Source of the DNA: Raffaelea ambrosiae
Taxonomy: Eukaryota; Ascomycota; Sordariomycetes; Ophiostomatales; Ophiostomataceae
Length of the DNA: 64,000 bases
Reading direction: 5' to 3'
NCBI GenBank assembly: GCA_002778195.1
Contig: PCDI01000001.1
Span: 1,500,939 to 1,564,938, forward strand
Shown here piece after piece: positions 1 to 11,532 of this stretch. Every line of letters begins with the position of its first letter. The stretch's first letter is position 1. A program made the position numbers and the translations under genes. The notes beneath the pieces are model-generated. The model made no database searches, was not told the DNA's origin, and was given only the letters and a program-made list of their open reading frames with translations.

Positions 1-1623
1 GTTGTCAACACCAGAAAAAGGTCGACCACACAAAAACGACAGAAAATGTGACGACAATGCATATGTTTGTTTTGGGGGGGGGGGGGTTCAGTACAAAAGC
101 CCTGGCCTCGTACCTCAACTTCCAAGACGTTTCTCCCTTGGGTGGTGGCTTGGGGCTTTTGTACCTTTTTTGTCTTTATGCGCTGGCTGCTGGAATGTGT
201 GCCATGCCTTTGCATAGGGGTCAGCACAAATAGACGAAACACTCTGGCCAGCCCTGTGAGGCTGTTATACATCCCTGGGGGTAAAGGGATTCCCCCATGG
301 GAATTCTTGGTCTGTGTTACATGTTGTCGAGTTTGTTTTCATAAGTTCCTGGAGCGATGACGTCAGAAAGAACGTAGAACGTAGGTACACAGAGACGTTG
401 TTGTCAGAAAGAACATGCAGCTACTGTTGTCAGCAAATGAAAGATTGCCTAAAATGGAATGAACGATGTATCACAGCTCGACTCGAAGACCTCGAGGCAG
501 GGGGGGAAGGGGGGGGTTCAAAACGCAACGGTGGTTCAACGGAAGATTCTCGGAAGTCAGACGGGTGGTCGTGCCGTTCCAGTAGACCAGTAGACGAGAC
601 GGTTAGAAATGGTGACGAATCCTCGATTCCAGGCACCGATCATAAGGAACACGCGTATGCGGGAAATAAGCATATTCCTCGGGGGGGCAGCCACTGTGGA
701 ACGGGAGCGAGGAGAAGCAGAAAGCGAACGGGGACTAGGCGGTGCTATTGCGAACATGCCATCAGACGGAAAAGAGAAAGAGAAAATGAGAAAAAGAGAA
801 AAAGGGAAAAAAGAAGGGAAGAAAAAAAAAAGTGCCGCGGCGGACCCGTTCAACGCTTTAGGAAAGACCAAGAGACCAAAGCAACCACAGCGGGACGGAA
901 TAAAAAAAATCAATAATGGCAAGACAGTGGGTGCAGAGAACAGGCGGCGCAAAAAAAGGCGCAAAAGCACACGGTTACGTATTTCGCATTTCCGCAAAAG
1001 AACAGAAGACGGTCTTTTTTTTATTTTGCCAGTAACCACTTCCACGGTTGGGCGGTTTTTTCTTTTTTTGGTGGTTGTTGTCTCACTGATCCTTTTCGTT
1101 TCATACTACCTGTTTGGGAGAGACGGAGGTTTCGCCAGCAAAAGCATGCCAGACGGCTGTGGTGGCTGACAGGTGTTATTGCGCGCCATGACAGCATGGC
1201 CAACGTTGTATGGGACAAGCAATAGGGCACCGCATGTCGGCGTATTGTGGGGAGACGCCGCGTCTTGGGTGGCTTGGCTCGGCCGCTTAGCCTGCCCCCA
1301 AATTGGTGTTAGTGCCGATGGGGTGGAGAGAAGCACGCGCAATGCTTCACTCCCAGACAGATCGACACCCGGATAAGGAGGAAGGAACAGAAGAGAGAGG
1401 ATCTTCTGGAGGGGGAGCTGACGTGGGTTCACCCGACGCTTGTCTCTGATCCCAGTGGAGACTGTTTTCTTTTGGTTTGGGGACTACGTGTGTTGGGTTT
1501 CTCTTTCCACAACAGTTTCAAAACGGTTGCTTCTTCTCTTTTGTATTTGTTCGGCCCGTCTGTCTTTTCGTAGTCCAGCTCTGCCCCTGTGGGTTCCCCA
1601 GCACTCCCTGAACTCAATGGACC
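1..1623. other. Intergenic region, upstream of the MFS transporter gene
   Basis: No open frame here looks like a conserved protein. The frames present are short, low-complexity and overlapping. There is a 13-G run at 74-86 and a purine-rich A/G stretch at about 770-835 that yields Lys/Glu/Arg-only translations. The last 200 bases are pyrimidine-rich on the + strand, as expected for the leader of the gene starting at 1624. An ATG at 1617 opens a 24-codon frame that overlaps the main start out of frame. Confidence 0.6.
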
Positions 1624-3947
1624 ATGAACAACGACCGAGTCAGCGAGTACGAGATCAGCTTCCTGGCTGGAAGCGACGACAACCAGCCTAGCCAGCCCAG
1701 CCAGCCCAGCCAGCCTAGCCAGCCTAGCCAGCCGGACCAGCCGGGCCAGCCGGGCCAGCATCGTCGCCATGGCCGGTACCGAGATGACCCCTTCGAGGAC
1801 GGCGACGGGCGCTACAGCGACGGAGAGAGCGACGAGGACCGAGACAACGGCGCGGGGCTCGACCTGAACGACGAGCATGACCGCGACTACCTCGAAGCGG
1901 CAAGACGGCTGCCACGACGACAACAACAAGGAACATCGTGGCGGCTGGCGTGGCCGTCGCTTCCCCTGTCGTGGCGGCGCCCCCCCTGGTGGGGGCGATC
2001 CAGCTGGATGAAGAAGCTGCGGCAGGACGAGTATCGCATTGTCCTGGACGACGAGGGAGGAGGAGGCATCGCCCCGTCACCAACGACGCCGACGCCGACG
2101 CCGGCGACGCCCACGACGCCCACGACGCCCACGCTGCGCATCCCCGGCGCCGCCTGGTACCAGGCCCAGACGCCCCGGGCCGCGCTTGGCCTGCTGGCCG
2201 TCCTGTTCTTTCTGCTCGTGCTCACCCTCACCCTCGTCGTCGTGCCCACGATGCGCCTCGTCGAGGACGCCATCTGCCGCGCGCACTACGGCCTCCGCTT
2301 GGACGACAAGCCGGGCTTCGTCGACGACGAGCACGCCCGCCCGGACGACCGCCTGTGCAAGGTCGATGCCGTGCAGTCCCAGCTGGCCTGGGTCATGGGG
2401 GTCGTGGCGGTGACCGAGTCGATCTTTGGTAAGAGGCCTTCCAGACCCGTGTTTTGTCGTGGGCCATCCTGCCGACTCTCTCTCTCTAACGCTCTGGGCG
2501 ACCAGGCCTCCTCTGCTCCATTCCGTGGGCCCCCCTGGCCGACCGCATCGGCCGCAAGCCCGTCTTCCGCATCGCCTACGTCGGCTGCGTGGGCTCGCTG
2601 GCCTGGTCGTCGGCCGTGCTGTTCTACCGCGACGTGCTGTCCATCTGGTGGCTGCTGGTCGCCGAGCTGTTCCTGCTCATCGGCGGCGGCAGCGGCGTCA
2701 TCGGCACCCTGCTGCACGCCATCGTGGCCGACATCATGCCCCACAACCGCGCCTCGGGCTTCATCACCCTGACCATCGGCGCCGTGCTCGGCGGCATCGT
2801 CGGGCCCGCCGCCGCCGCCCTGATGATGGGCGTCACGTCGCCCTGGCTGCCCATCGGGCTCGCCCTGCTGGTGCTGGCGCCGCTGTCGCTGGCCCTGTCC
2901 GTGTGTCTGCCCGAGACGCTGGGGGCCGCCGCCGCCATGGCCCCCGGGCCCCCACCCAGGCCGGGAACCGGAACCGTACCCGGAACCGCACCCGGAACCG
3001 CACCCGGGGCTGGGCCCCCCGGCACCCCCGCCGTGCCGATCGCCCCCATGTCCCACCTCGCGGACCACCTCGCCCACACGTGGACGCGCCTCGCCGCGTC
3101 GGTCCGCATCCTCCGCCGCAGCCGCCCGGCCCTGCTGCTGCTGCCGACGGTCCTCTTCGAGAGCGCCATCCGCTACGTCCAGACGACCATCCTGGCCCAG
3201 TCGGTGAGCAAGCGCTTCGGCTGGTCGCTGGCCCAGGCCGGCTACCTGTTCTCGGCCAAGGGCGTCTTCACCGTCGCCGTGCTGGCCGTGCTGCCCTGGG
3301 TGTCGGGCCGTCTCGTCCAAAAACAAGAGAGAGCGCGGCGGCGCGACTCGCTGGGCGCGCGGGCCGGGCGTCTCGCCCTCCGCGCGCGCCTCGCCCGGGC
3401 CGTCCCGTTCGCCTCGCTGGGCCTGGGCCTGTCCGAGCCGGCCAAGGACCTGCTGGTGGCGCGGGCCTCGGTCACGTTCCAGATGCTGGGCAGCCTGCTC
3501 ATGGCCGGCGGCTCGCTCGGGAGCATCATCGCCGGCCTGGTGGTGTTCACGCTGGCCGTGGGCCTCGCGTCGGTGACCAAGTCGCTGGTCACGTTCTACT
3601 ATGCCGAGGTCCTGCGCGCCGACGGCGGGCACAACGCCGAAAGCCACAGCAGCAAGGAAGAGTACACGTCGCGGCTGTACATGGTGGTGCACATGGTCGA
3701 GACGTCGGGGGCGCTGCTGGCGGGGCCCGTGGTGGCCTGGATGTTCTCGCTGGGACTGCGTCTGGGCGGCGGGTGGACGGGCCTGCCGTTCTTGTATGCG
3801 GCCGCGCTGTGCAGCATTGCCCTCGGGTGTCTGCTGCTGATTCCGCAGCCGCAGGTCCAGGAGCCTGCGGAAAGCAGGGAGGGCGACGGCCAGCAAGAAG
3901 AAGACGAGGAAGAGGAGGTTGGGCCGGGCAGCATTGCCATTGTGTAG
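1624..3947 (+). CDS. Major facilitator superfamily transporter, DHA-like, with long hydrophilic N terminus
   Basis: Two exons, 1624-2428 and 2506-3947, are joined across a 77-nt GT-AG intron with a CTAAC branch signal, giving 748 aa. Residues 1-180 are hydrophilic: a QPS/QPG repeat, an acidic stretch and a Thr-Pro repeat. The first membrane segment is at about 186-208, with about eleven more following. The splice restores MFS motif A (PLADRIGRKPV, residues 278-288) after the second membrane segment, which confirms both the family and the splice. A Gly/Thr/Pro repeat lies in the central cytoplasmic loop. It is probably a proton-coupled small-molecule exporter, but the substrate cannot be read from sequence. 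ATG 1624 sits in a good context (accATGa). It is a stand-alone gene, not part of a visible cluster. Confidence 0.88.
1684..1755 (+). repeat. In-frame 9-bp repeat encoding Gln-Pro-Ser/Gln-Pro-Gly
   Basis: A run of 9-nt units (CAGCCTAGC and close variants), about eight copies, lies in the first exon of the MFS gene. It encodes a QPS-type cytoplasmic tract that drifts to QPD and QPG at its end. The repeat stays in frame. Confidence 0.85.
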
Positions 3948-4705
3948 ACTGCTGTTCACAGAGCTTTTGTGCTGGAAGGCGTTGGGGATGCATTGGGGAA
4001 AGAGGGCGGGCGAGTGACCATGTTTTGGAGCGTCGATGGAACGAGGGACGTCACGAGTACATGATTTGCCCCGTGGCCGCCAGTTGCCGCTCGACAATCG
4101 AAATGTACATGGAATGGGCAGTCTATCCAATACACAGCAACGACTGTTCAGGCGAAGCCAGAGCTCACCTGCTGCTCAGTCTTCTTGTGTTTTCTTGTGT
4201 GCTCGGGAACAGCAAGCTTTCCTATTGTCGAAGCCTCCATTTTTTTGCCACCTCGATTGAGCTCAATTGAGCTTCACCCTAAATTCAAACAAAGCAAGTC
4301 AACAGTGTGCCTGAATAACGTAAAAGCAAACGCTGTCAAACCGAGTTGCTTGTGACTTTGTAAATGTTCTCCCCTTTCCTTCTTTTTTTTCTAGTCTGTT
4401 TCTTAACAACTCACAGCCCCTCTCCACGCAACTCGCCATTGCGCAACTCCACAACTTCACAACGCCCTCTCTTTTCCCTTGCTCCTTCTACTTTATTTCT
4501 GAACGTAATCACACTTTCATTTCTTCGAAACGTCTTCTCTTCAGTTGGAAAACATTCAGCGTCGGATTGGAATACCAACATCGTGAGTTTCTGACGAAAG
4601 TGGAAAGTTGACGTCGCTCGCTTCGAAAGACACTGGAGACCCGAGTCATACTACACGTACATATTCCTGTTCTCTGACTAACCTTGTTCTTCTGGCAGGC
4701 CAAAT
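3948..4705. other. Intergenic, between the MFS and SET-domain genes
   Basis: 758 bases with no supportable gene. The part from about 4360 to 4520 is C/T-rich on the + strand (runs of cct/ttt), matching the leader of the following gene. A possible acceptor (ttctggcag) at about 4698, just before the ATG, would allow a 5' UTR intron, but no donor can be assigned with confidence. Confidence 0.5.
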
Positions 4706-6585
4706 ATGCCGCTCGTTGACCGCATCGATCCTGAATTGCTCAAGGCTATCCTGGCACCTGACCCCCAGCCGCCGCCGTCCAAGGTAGGAAGGAGCGACCC
4801 AGTTGTCAACGTTGTTGCTTGGCGGCCTCCCCTTTGGTTTTTGGCCCTGGAGCTCTTTTTGATCTTCCTCTTGGGCTTGTATTTGAACTCTTTCTGCCAC
4901 AACCACCGATTCTGACACTGCCAAATAGGAGAGAATTGCACCTCCTCTCAGCCGCAGCCTGCCCTGCTCTGATCTCGACACGGACTCCGACTCGGACGAC
5001 TCGGACGACTACGACTACGACTACGACGACGACGACGACGAAGAAGAAGGAGAAGAAGAAGAAGAAACCGACAGCGAAAAGGAAAAAAAGAAAACCGCCA
5101 ACGTCCCATTCGAACAACCGCCGCACTACATCGAAGACTCGGATGACTGCGACGACGACGACGACCCTGAGATCGACTATCCTCATCACCGCAGCACAGC
5201 TCCCCGCTTCCCGCCGTCCTACTACCGCATGCGGGCCGAACACCAGCGCAGAATGCAGAAGCGCATGAAGAAGAGCCAGACCAAGGGCAACAACAAAACC
5301 AAGAACAACGAGAGCAAGGGCAGCAGAGAAGTCTTTGTTCCCCTCAGCATGGGTACGGCTGAGTGGCCGATGCTGGGCGAGGCCGAGCACACCCGGTTCC
5401 TGTCACGGCAGACGGGGCAGTTCTACCCGCTGAAGTACCCGACTGGCGACGAGGACGCGGCCGAGGGATTCCGTCTGCGCGGGTTCTACTGCGGCGTGCG
5501 GGTGTACCGTCTGAAGTCTACGTAAGTGGGCTTCGAAATGCTTTTCAAATACAGTCAGAATGCATTCGTGCATTTGAGTGCTTTCTGAACACATTGGCAA
5601 CTTGCATATTTCTTCGCCACTGACACTCGCAAGATTCACCAAGCAGCTACAAAACGCTGCCTTTAAAACCGCTGTTGGGTTCAGCTACATCAACATAAAA
5701 GAGCTCTTCCCGCCCAAGGTGGTGGAAGTCGATCCGTCGGAACATGCAGAGGACAACGAGACGGAAGAAATCGGCCAGACGACAGAAGGCGATCTGATGA
5801 CGTTTGCTTCTGACGAAGACGCTTCTACCCAAGAGGCTTCGTCGGAGGCTTCCTCTTCCTTCGGGGCTGTCTTCGAAACCGCTCCTTCTACGCATGCTTC
5901 TTCCTCTACAAAGGGTTGCCATGCAGCCGACGATCCATCGGAAGAGGCCGCTGCTTCTTCTTCGTCTCCAGGCTCGGCGGGAGCCAGCACAGACGAAGCG
6001 GCCCATGGCGGCCAATCTACGGACACGGCCCTCACGGTCCCTCCATCCGTCCCCCACAAGCACGTCAACGGCTACTTTGCCATCCGGCCCTCGCCGCTCG
6101 GCGGCCTCGGCTCGTTTGCGCTCCAGGACATCCCCCGCGGCACCCACATCCTGGTCGAGCGCCCGCTCCTCCGCACCGACCTGTTCCACCTGTCCCACGC
6201 CCTGGACCGGCTCAGCGCCCCCGACCGCGACGCCTACTTCTCGCTCACCGGCCACCACCCGGACCCCTACGTGTCCACGGCCGAGCGCATCTGGACGGCC
6301 AACACGTTTGTCGCCGGCTCGCTCGAGGCCATCTTCACGCTGGCGTCGCGCTTCAACCACGCGTGCGTGCCGCGCAACAACGTGGGCTACCACTACGACG
6401 CCAAGCGCAGCGTGCTCATCATGACGACCATCAAGCGCATCCGCGCGGGCGCGGAGCTGGTCATCACGTACGGCAAGTCGCCGCGGCTGCTCTTTGAGCG
6501 GTTCGGGTTCCGGTGCGAGTGCGGCGCGTGCCCAGGGTTTACGGAGGACATGGCGCAGCACTACACGAGCATGAAGTGGCGTTAG
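4706..6585 (+). CDS. SET-domain protein with acidic N-terminal half
   Basis: Three exons: 4706-4783, 4929-5521 and 5634-6585, with introns of 145 and 112 nt, giving 540 aa. Exon phases match (0, then 2), and the second intron carries CTGAC shortly before its CAAG acceptor. Residues about 35-75 are an Asp/Glu/Tyr run, followed by a Lys-rich segment. The SET fold occupies about 370-525: a GxGxxA-like start (GGLGSFALQDIPRG), the pseudoknot motif RFNHAC, then ELVITYG, and a CxCxxC post-SET zinc motif (CECGAC). Such proteins are S-adenosylmethionine-dependent lysine methyltransferases. The divergent, acidic, SMYD-like arrangement makes a non-histone substrate as likely as a histone. Substrate and compartment are unknown. 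Confidence 0.85.
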
Positions 6586-7543
6586 CGAACGCGCGAGAAG
6601 CATTGTGAGCAGTGCAAAGGAGCCGAGGCGGGAACTGAGGGAGGCGGAGGACGTGGGTGTGGGTGTGAGGCACGAGAGGAGAAGAGGGAAAACGGGGTAC
6701 AAGTCCGGAAAGGAAAGACTGGAGAGGGAAGAAAAACAAATTGGGGAGCGAACTGGGGACTCGATTTGGAAACGAGTCGGGGGAAAGAACTGGGGACTTG
6801 ATTTGGAAACGAGTCGGGGGAAAGAACTGGGGACTTGATTTGGAAACGAGTCGGGGGAAAGAACTGGGGACTTGATTTGGAAACGAGTCGGGACACGAAA
6901 GAGTGCTGGAGTTGAAGACGAAAAGACTGAGATGAGGGACATGCAAATGGGCTGCGACAGTGGGGAGGAGGTTCACCAGTGCTGCGAAGTCGAAGGCATA
7001 TCGCAAGGCTACAGGGCTGTCTGGGGCGTTCCCTAGGTATTACTTACAGGCGTTTTTTTTTTGTTTCCAGGGCCTCAGATAGTATTGCACGGGCGCTAGT
7101 CTTGATTGGGTCTGGGCCGTAGCATTGGGTTGAGCCCACTGGCACGGCGGCACCTCCCACCAGTCGTCGTCATCAGAGGCTCTTGGCACAGCTCTTTGAG
7201 ATAACAGCTCACACAACGATCTAGCATTGATAAGGGACGCACATTCCTTTGTTTCTTCTGTGTGTCTCTGCTCCTTTTTTTTCTTTTCTTTCTCCCCAAC
7301 ACTCGCTCAAGGACACATTCATTTTCATATTCCCTTTTTATCCATTCTTATTGATTCGTCTAGAAACAGCCAGATATACTCGGATTTATTTTCATTTCAC
7401 TCCACACGATGCTCGCGGAAATTTAGACTGAATCTGAGACAGTGTATCTCACGAGACATCGAATAGACCGGTCCTCGCAGGGGAAGAGGGGCCTCATTCT
7501 CAAGAGCTAGAAAGGCGTATTTCTCTGCCAACACGACTCGATT
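6586..7543. other. Intergenic with tandem repeat, between the SET gene and the secreted-protein gene
   Basis: 958 bases without a gene. The first half is purine-rich and holds the 37-bp tandem repeat at 6751-6892. The second half (about 7250-7400) is T/C-rich on the + strand, a likely leader for the gene at 7544. Confidence 0.5.
6751..6892. repeat. 37-bp tandem repeat, 3.8 copies
   Basis: Units begin at 6751, 6788, 6825 and 6862, each starting aactggggac and containing gatttggaaacgagtcggg. Copy 1 differs by one base (ctcg for cttg) and copy 4 lacks its last bases. It lies 165 bases 3' of the SET gene stop codon, so it may fall in the 3' UTR. The length is not a multiple of 3. Confidence 0.95.
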
Positions 7544-8339
7544 ATGGCTGCTGGTAGTCTGTGGCAGCTGGCCACGCTCTGGGCCCTGCTGGCCAGCTCT
7601 TTTGCCGGCCTCGGAGCGGCCGGGCGGATCCAGGTTCCGTTGCATGATGGCCATGCCGAGGCGAGCGCCTACGCGAAAGAGGGCTCACCAGCCGCCTCTT
7701 TGGCCAAGCCCGACTCGCCCGGTTCGCCCGACGGCTCGTCGCGCGGCTCCTCTGCCTGGTACGCGCCGCCGCTCAACTTCTCCTCGTCGGCGCCCCATCT
7801 CTTTGCCGCCGCCTACGGCCTGGCCCAGCAGTGGTCCAACACGGTGTTTCCCAACGGCCACTCGCTCGCCGCCGTGACCATCCCGGCCTACACGCTCCTG
7901 TACCACGGCCGCCAGGACGACGACCCGGCGCCGCCCTCGCCCGAGTGGCTCGCCTTCGACCTCGAGATGGCGTACGGCATCATGGGCGCGTCGCGGCACT
8001 CGTACATGCTCACGTTCCAGACGACACGGCCGGTGCGGGCGCTGTACGTGGACGGCGAGTCGGCGGCGCTCATGGGCCTGGGCCAGCTGGACTCGCAGAT
8101 GCTGCTGCTGTACGGCAACGTGTCGGGGCCGGCGGAGCGGCACGGCGGGTTTGGGCTGGGGGACGAGTACATGCGGGCGCGGGGGCTGTGCGACTGGCTG
8201 GAGGCGGCGGGACTGCGGGGTCGGGGATGGGGGGTGGAGGGGGTGGTGCGGATGAATGCCGGGTTTGAGGTGATTTGGTGTGATTTTATGAGCGACAGTC
8301 TGCGGTTGTTGACGCGGTTGAATGTGACGGCGCCGCTGA

Positions 8340-8376
<37 letters not shown>

Positions 8377-10135
8377 CGAGACTGGCTCCGCCAGTCTCGA
8401 GGAGGAGGAGAGATACGAGCCTGGCGAAGCCGGGCTCGGGGAGACACATACGAAAGACTTTGAAGACCCGGAAGGAGGCTTTGATGCGAACAGCTTGATG
8501 GACGACACGGACAACACGGACGACACGGACGACACGGGCGACACTTTTGACAACGGACAACCCCCCTACAGCCTCCCACCGACGCCCTCCCGGACGGACC
8601 GGGTGGCGGACCCGACGAACCCGCCGGCGCCGCCCAACTGGCGGGGCCCCGGGGGCGCGCGCGGCCAGGAGCCGTTTCTGCAGTCGCAGGGCTGGGGCTG
8701 GTTTGAGAGCGCGACGTGGCACTACGGGGCGTCGCGGGCGGGTCCCGGAGCGGGGGAGACGCGCGTGCAGGTGGACAGCTGTGCGGTGCTGAGTTTCTAC
8801 GGGCCGGGGCTGGACGGAGGCAACCTGTCGCGTTCGCGGGCGGCGTACGAGCGGGAGGCGCTGAACCTGACGGCAGAGGGATGGTGGAGGGGGAGCACGG
8901 ACGAGCGGATTGAGCGGAGCGAGCGGAGCGGGCGAAGCGAGGACGCGAAGGAGCATACCAGCGAGCGAGCAAGCGAGGACCAGAACGAGGACCAAAACGA
9001 GCGGAGCGAGGACAAAAAGAGCGGGGAGCAGAATCGGACGGTGGCGTTGAGCCAGCTGGCGCGGCGACGACGGTACCACCACCTGGGGGACACGAGCCCG
9101 GCCGAGGCGATGGTGATGCGGCAGCGGACGGAGCAGGCGCTGGCGCGGGTGGTCAACGGGACGACGCACGGCACGCCGTGCTCGGGCGCCGCGTGGACGC
9201 TGATTCTGGCCGAGATTGTGCAGCGGAACGCGCGGCTGCTCAAGACGATGGAGTCGATGCTGGCCGACGGGGTGTCGTTGCTGGAGCACCACAAGACAGC
9301 AGAAAACCGGACGGCGACGCGGGCGTGGCTGGCCCAGCTGCGCGCCCAGAGCCACATGTTCCTCGTCGGGTACCTGGAGTATCCCGAGCCGCAGCCGCCG
9401 CAGCCGCAGAACAAGGAAGCGGTGTGGCTCCCGGGGTCGGCGCTGTTCAACCGCACGCTGGCGCTCTGCCGGTACCGGTACACGCGTCTGCTGGTGCCGG
9501 CCGGGGCCGGGGCCGGGGCCGCCTCCTCCTCGTCGGTGCCGCTGTCGCCCGAAGAGGAGGACCTGCGGTGGGCCGTCGAGGAGACGTACGGGACGCTGTG
9601 CGGGGCGCTGCTGGGGGTGGGCTTTGACGTGGAGCGCGTATGGGAGCAGCAGTTCGGCGGTGGCCGGCCGACCTCGCCATCCGCGTCGTCCGCCATCCCG
9701 GCCCAGCGGTGGCTCGACCGACTGACGGAGCTGATCGCCTGGCTGGGCTGGGAGAGCGAGTTCCTGGGCTGCGCGCGTGTGTGTGCCTGGAACGAGCGGT
9801 GCTTCATCCCGATGTGGCCGCTGCTCAGCCGGCAACAGACGCCGGGCGGCCCTGGAAGAGGCGGCGGCGGCGGCGGCGGCCATGGTCCGCCGCCGGGACA
9901 GGATGGCAAGCACGGAGAACGAGGGCCACCAGAGCGGGGGCCACCAGAACGGGGCGGCGACCGGGGCGGCGACCGTGGCGGCGACCACGGAGGACGGCGG
10001 CCTCCGTTCCACCGCAACGGGACGTACGGCCCGCCGCCCGGCTTTGGCTTCCCGCGCACGCCGGCCATGATGGGCGACGAGACCGACCTGTGGGAGCCCA
10101 AGTGTGTCGAGGCGTGGTACATCATGGGGCGGTAG
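7544..10135 (+). CDS. Putative secreted or lumenal protein of unknown function, 863 aa
   Basis: A single uninterrupted frame. It opens with a signal-peptide-like sequence (hydrophobic residues about 6-26 ending AAG). Blocks that look conserved rather than low-complexity are residues about 75-265 (containing YVDGESAALMG and a CDWLEAAGL block), about 370-460 (containing GWGWFESATWHYGAS and VQVDSCAVLSFYGPG), and the C-terminal half with several Cys. Multiple NxS/T sequons support passage through the secretory pathway. Between the blocks lie an Asp run (about 266-278), a repeated DDTD segment, an Glu/Arg/Ser-rich segment and a Gly/Pro/His/Arg-rich tail. I do not recognise a catalytic motif or a named family. 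Confidence 0.8.
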
Positions 10136-10422
10136 TTTCTTTTTTNGGGGGGGGGGGGGGGGTGTCTGCATTTTGTTCTGTGTTCATTGCTTTGTTCTAT
10201 GTTCATTGTAGGCGCCGTTCCGGGCCTCTCTCTCTCTCTCTCTCTCTCTCTGTATATATAGATACCCCCTGCGCGCGCGCATAGACCGGCCACCACACTG
10301 CATAGCTTTCGTAGATTTTTTGTATTTTTTTTTTTCGTACAGAAGAACCCATGACCCATGAAATCGTGGCATTGTGCTCTTTTCTGTTTCCCTTCCCCCT
10401 GTTTCCGTCCTACACGCCCCTC
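10136..10422. other. Convergent 3' region with ambiguous base and 16-G run
   Basis: 287 bases between two convergent genes. It contains one undetermined base (10146) directly before a run of sixteen G (10147-10162). A CT dinucleotide run (about 10228-10250) runs into tatatata. The homopolymer starts 11 bases after the upstream stop codon and is a likely sequencing trouble spot. Confidence 0.7.
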
Positions 10423-10881
10423 TTAGTTCACCGCAATGTAGGCCCGCAGTGCCTGGACGGCATCGCCCTCGTGCTGCTTGAGCAGATCCGTCGCCTTGAT
10501 CTTGGACAGTTCGAGTTCGTCAACCTGTCTTGTTAGTGGGGGGAGTCGATAGCAAAGGAAAAAAAAAAAAACACATTCACCCACCAGCAAAGCCACGTCG
10601 GCGGCGTCCACCTTGATCTTCTTGGCCGGCGTCGCCGCCTTGGCCGGTGCGGCCTTGCCCTTGCCGGCCGTGCCAGTGGCGCCGCTGCCGCCGCCGGCAA
10701 TCGCCAGGTTCTTCATGGCCTTGCTGACGGCCTCGTGGTCGGCGTGCTTGTTGCCGTCGTCGCCGCCGGCCGAGTCCAGCGACGCCAGCGCCTGCGCGGC
10801 CTTGCGGTCCTCGGCGGACTTGGCCTGCGCGGCGACATCGTCGTCGAGGTCGGCATCTTGCGGCTGCTTGTCTTTGGACAT
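10423..10881 (-). CDS. HYPK-like protein with C-terminal UBA domain (NatA/ribosome-associated)
   Basis: Two exons on the minus strand: 10881-10585 and 10524-10423, with a 60-nt GT-AG intron (10525-10584), giving 132 aa. The N-terminal two thirds are charged and Ala/Gly/Lys-rich. The C terminus (about residues 93-131), DVALL joined to VDELELSKIKATDLLKQHEG, is the UBA-like helical domain of HYPK and of nascent-polypeptide-associated complex alpha. HYPK proteins bind and modulate the NatA N-terminal acetyltransferase at the ribosome. An in-frame ATG lies further upstream (11091), but 10881 (MSKDKQ) gives the usual family length and removes an unlikely leader peptide. The gene is divergent from the DAHP synthase gene. 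Confidence 0.85.
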   Translation of the reverse strand: MSKDKQPQDADLDDDVAAQAKSAEDRKAAQALASLDSAGGDDGNKHADHEAVSKAMKNLAIAGGGSGATGTAGKGKAAPAKAATPAKKIKVDAADVALLVGECVFFFFLCYRLPPLTRQVDELELSKIKATDLLKQHEGDAVQALRAYIAVN

Positions 10882-11532
10882 GGCGGGGAGAGGAAGCGTG
10901 GTCGCGGGCGGAGGAGAGATGGCGTGGGGGGAGGCGATTCCGGGAAGAGGTTCCTTTGGTTCGAGGTCGAGCTTAGCTTGGGCAGACAAGGACTGAGCTC
11001 TCTGACTGACTACTATGTACACCGTACTAGCCCCGCCATTTCTGGGTGGGTCCGCATGGCCACTTTGGGGAAATCGATTGGCGTGTGTCATTGGCCTGTT
11101 GGCTCCACAATTTCTTACACCGTAGTCAATGCAAGAGTCACCAACGTCGTCGGTGCACAGGAAATCTTTTTTGTTTTCTGTTCTTGCCCAAATCGCCAGA
11201 CAAGGAAGAGCGTGCTTCCACTCTCGTGTGCACGGAATCTAGTGCGACCAGAGGAAAGAGAACCGACCTGTGGGCTGGCAGAAGGCGGCTGCTTGCTATC
11301 CAACGTTTGTGTTCCTCGAGGCTTCCTTGCCCTGCTTTCGTACCTTCCTCTCTCGGCTGTTCCCTTTTTTTTTGTGTTTCTTTGTCCAGCCGCTCTTTCC
11401 AAAGTATTTGCTCTTTCCCTTTCTTTGTCATTTTGTTCTTCATTGAAAACTTCTCCCTGATCTGGTCCATATTTTTTATTATATTTTTTTGCCCTCTCTC
11501 TCTCTCTCTCTCCCCTCGCTGTCCTCAACGCC
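10882..11532. promoter_or_regulatory. Divergent promoter region, HYPK-like (-) and DAHP synthase (+)
   Basis: 651 bases between two start codons. The 200 bases before 11533 are strongly pyrimidine-rich and end in a CT-repeat. A TGACTC core (minus strand, 11135-11140) is a partial match to the Cpc1/Gcn4 site TGACTCA; only 6 of 7 bases fit. On the minus strand, CTACTATGT at 11010-11018 is the complement of a motif that recurs near the right end of the window. Confidence 0.4.

Noticed and set aside
2286..4130. Two 614-codon frames overlapping the MFS gene, one on each strand (2286-4130 minus and 2426-4270 plus)
   Set aside because: Both are Arg/Pro/His-rich low-complexity translations without family motifs, while the spliced MFS frame carries motif A and membrane segments.
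7685..10359. Long minus-strand frames opposite the 863-aa secreted-protein gene
   Set aside because: Arg/Pro/Ser-rich shadows caused by third-position GC bias; two of them read through the undetermined base and the poly-G run.
10882..11091. N-terminal extension of the HYPK-like protein from an upstream in-frame ATG
   Set aside because: The extra 70 residues do not resemble the family, and the MSKDKQ start gives the normal length.
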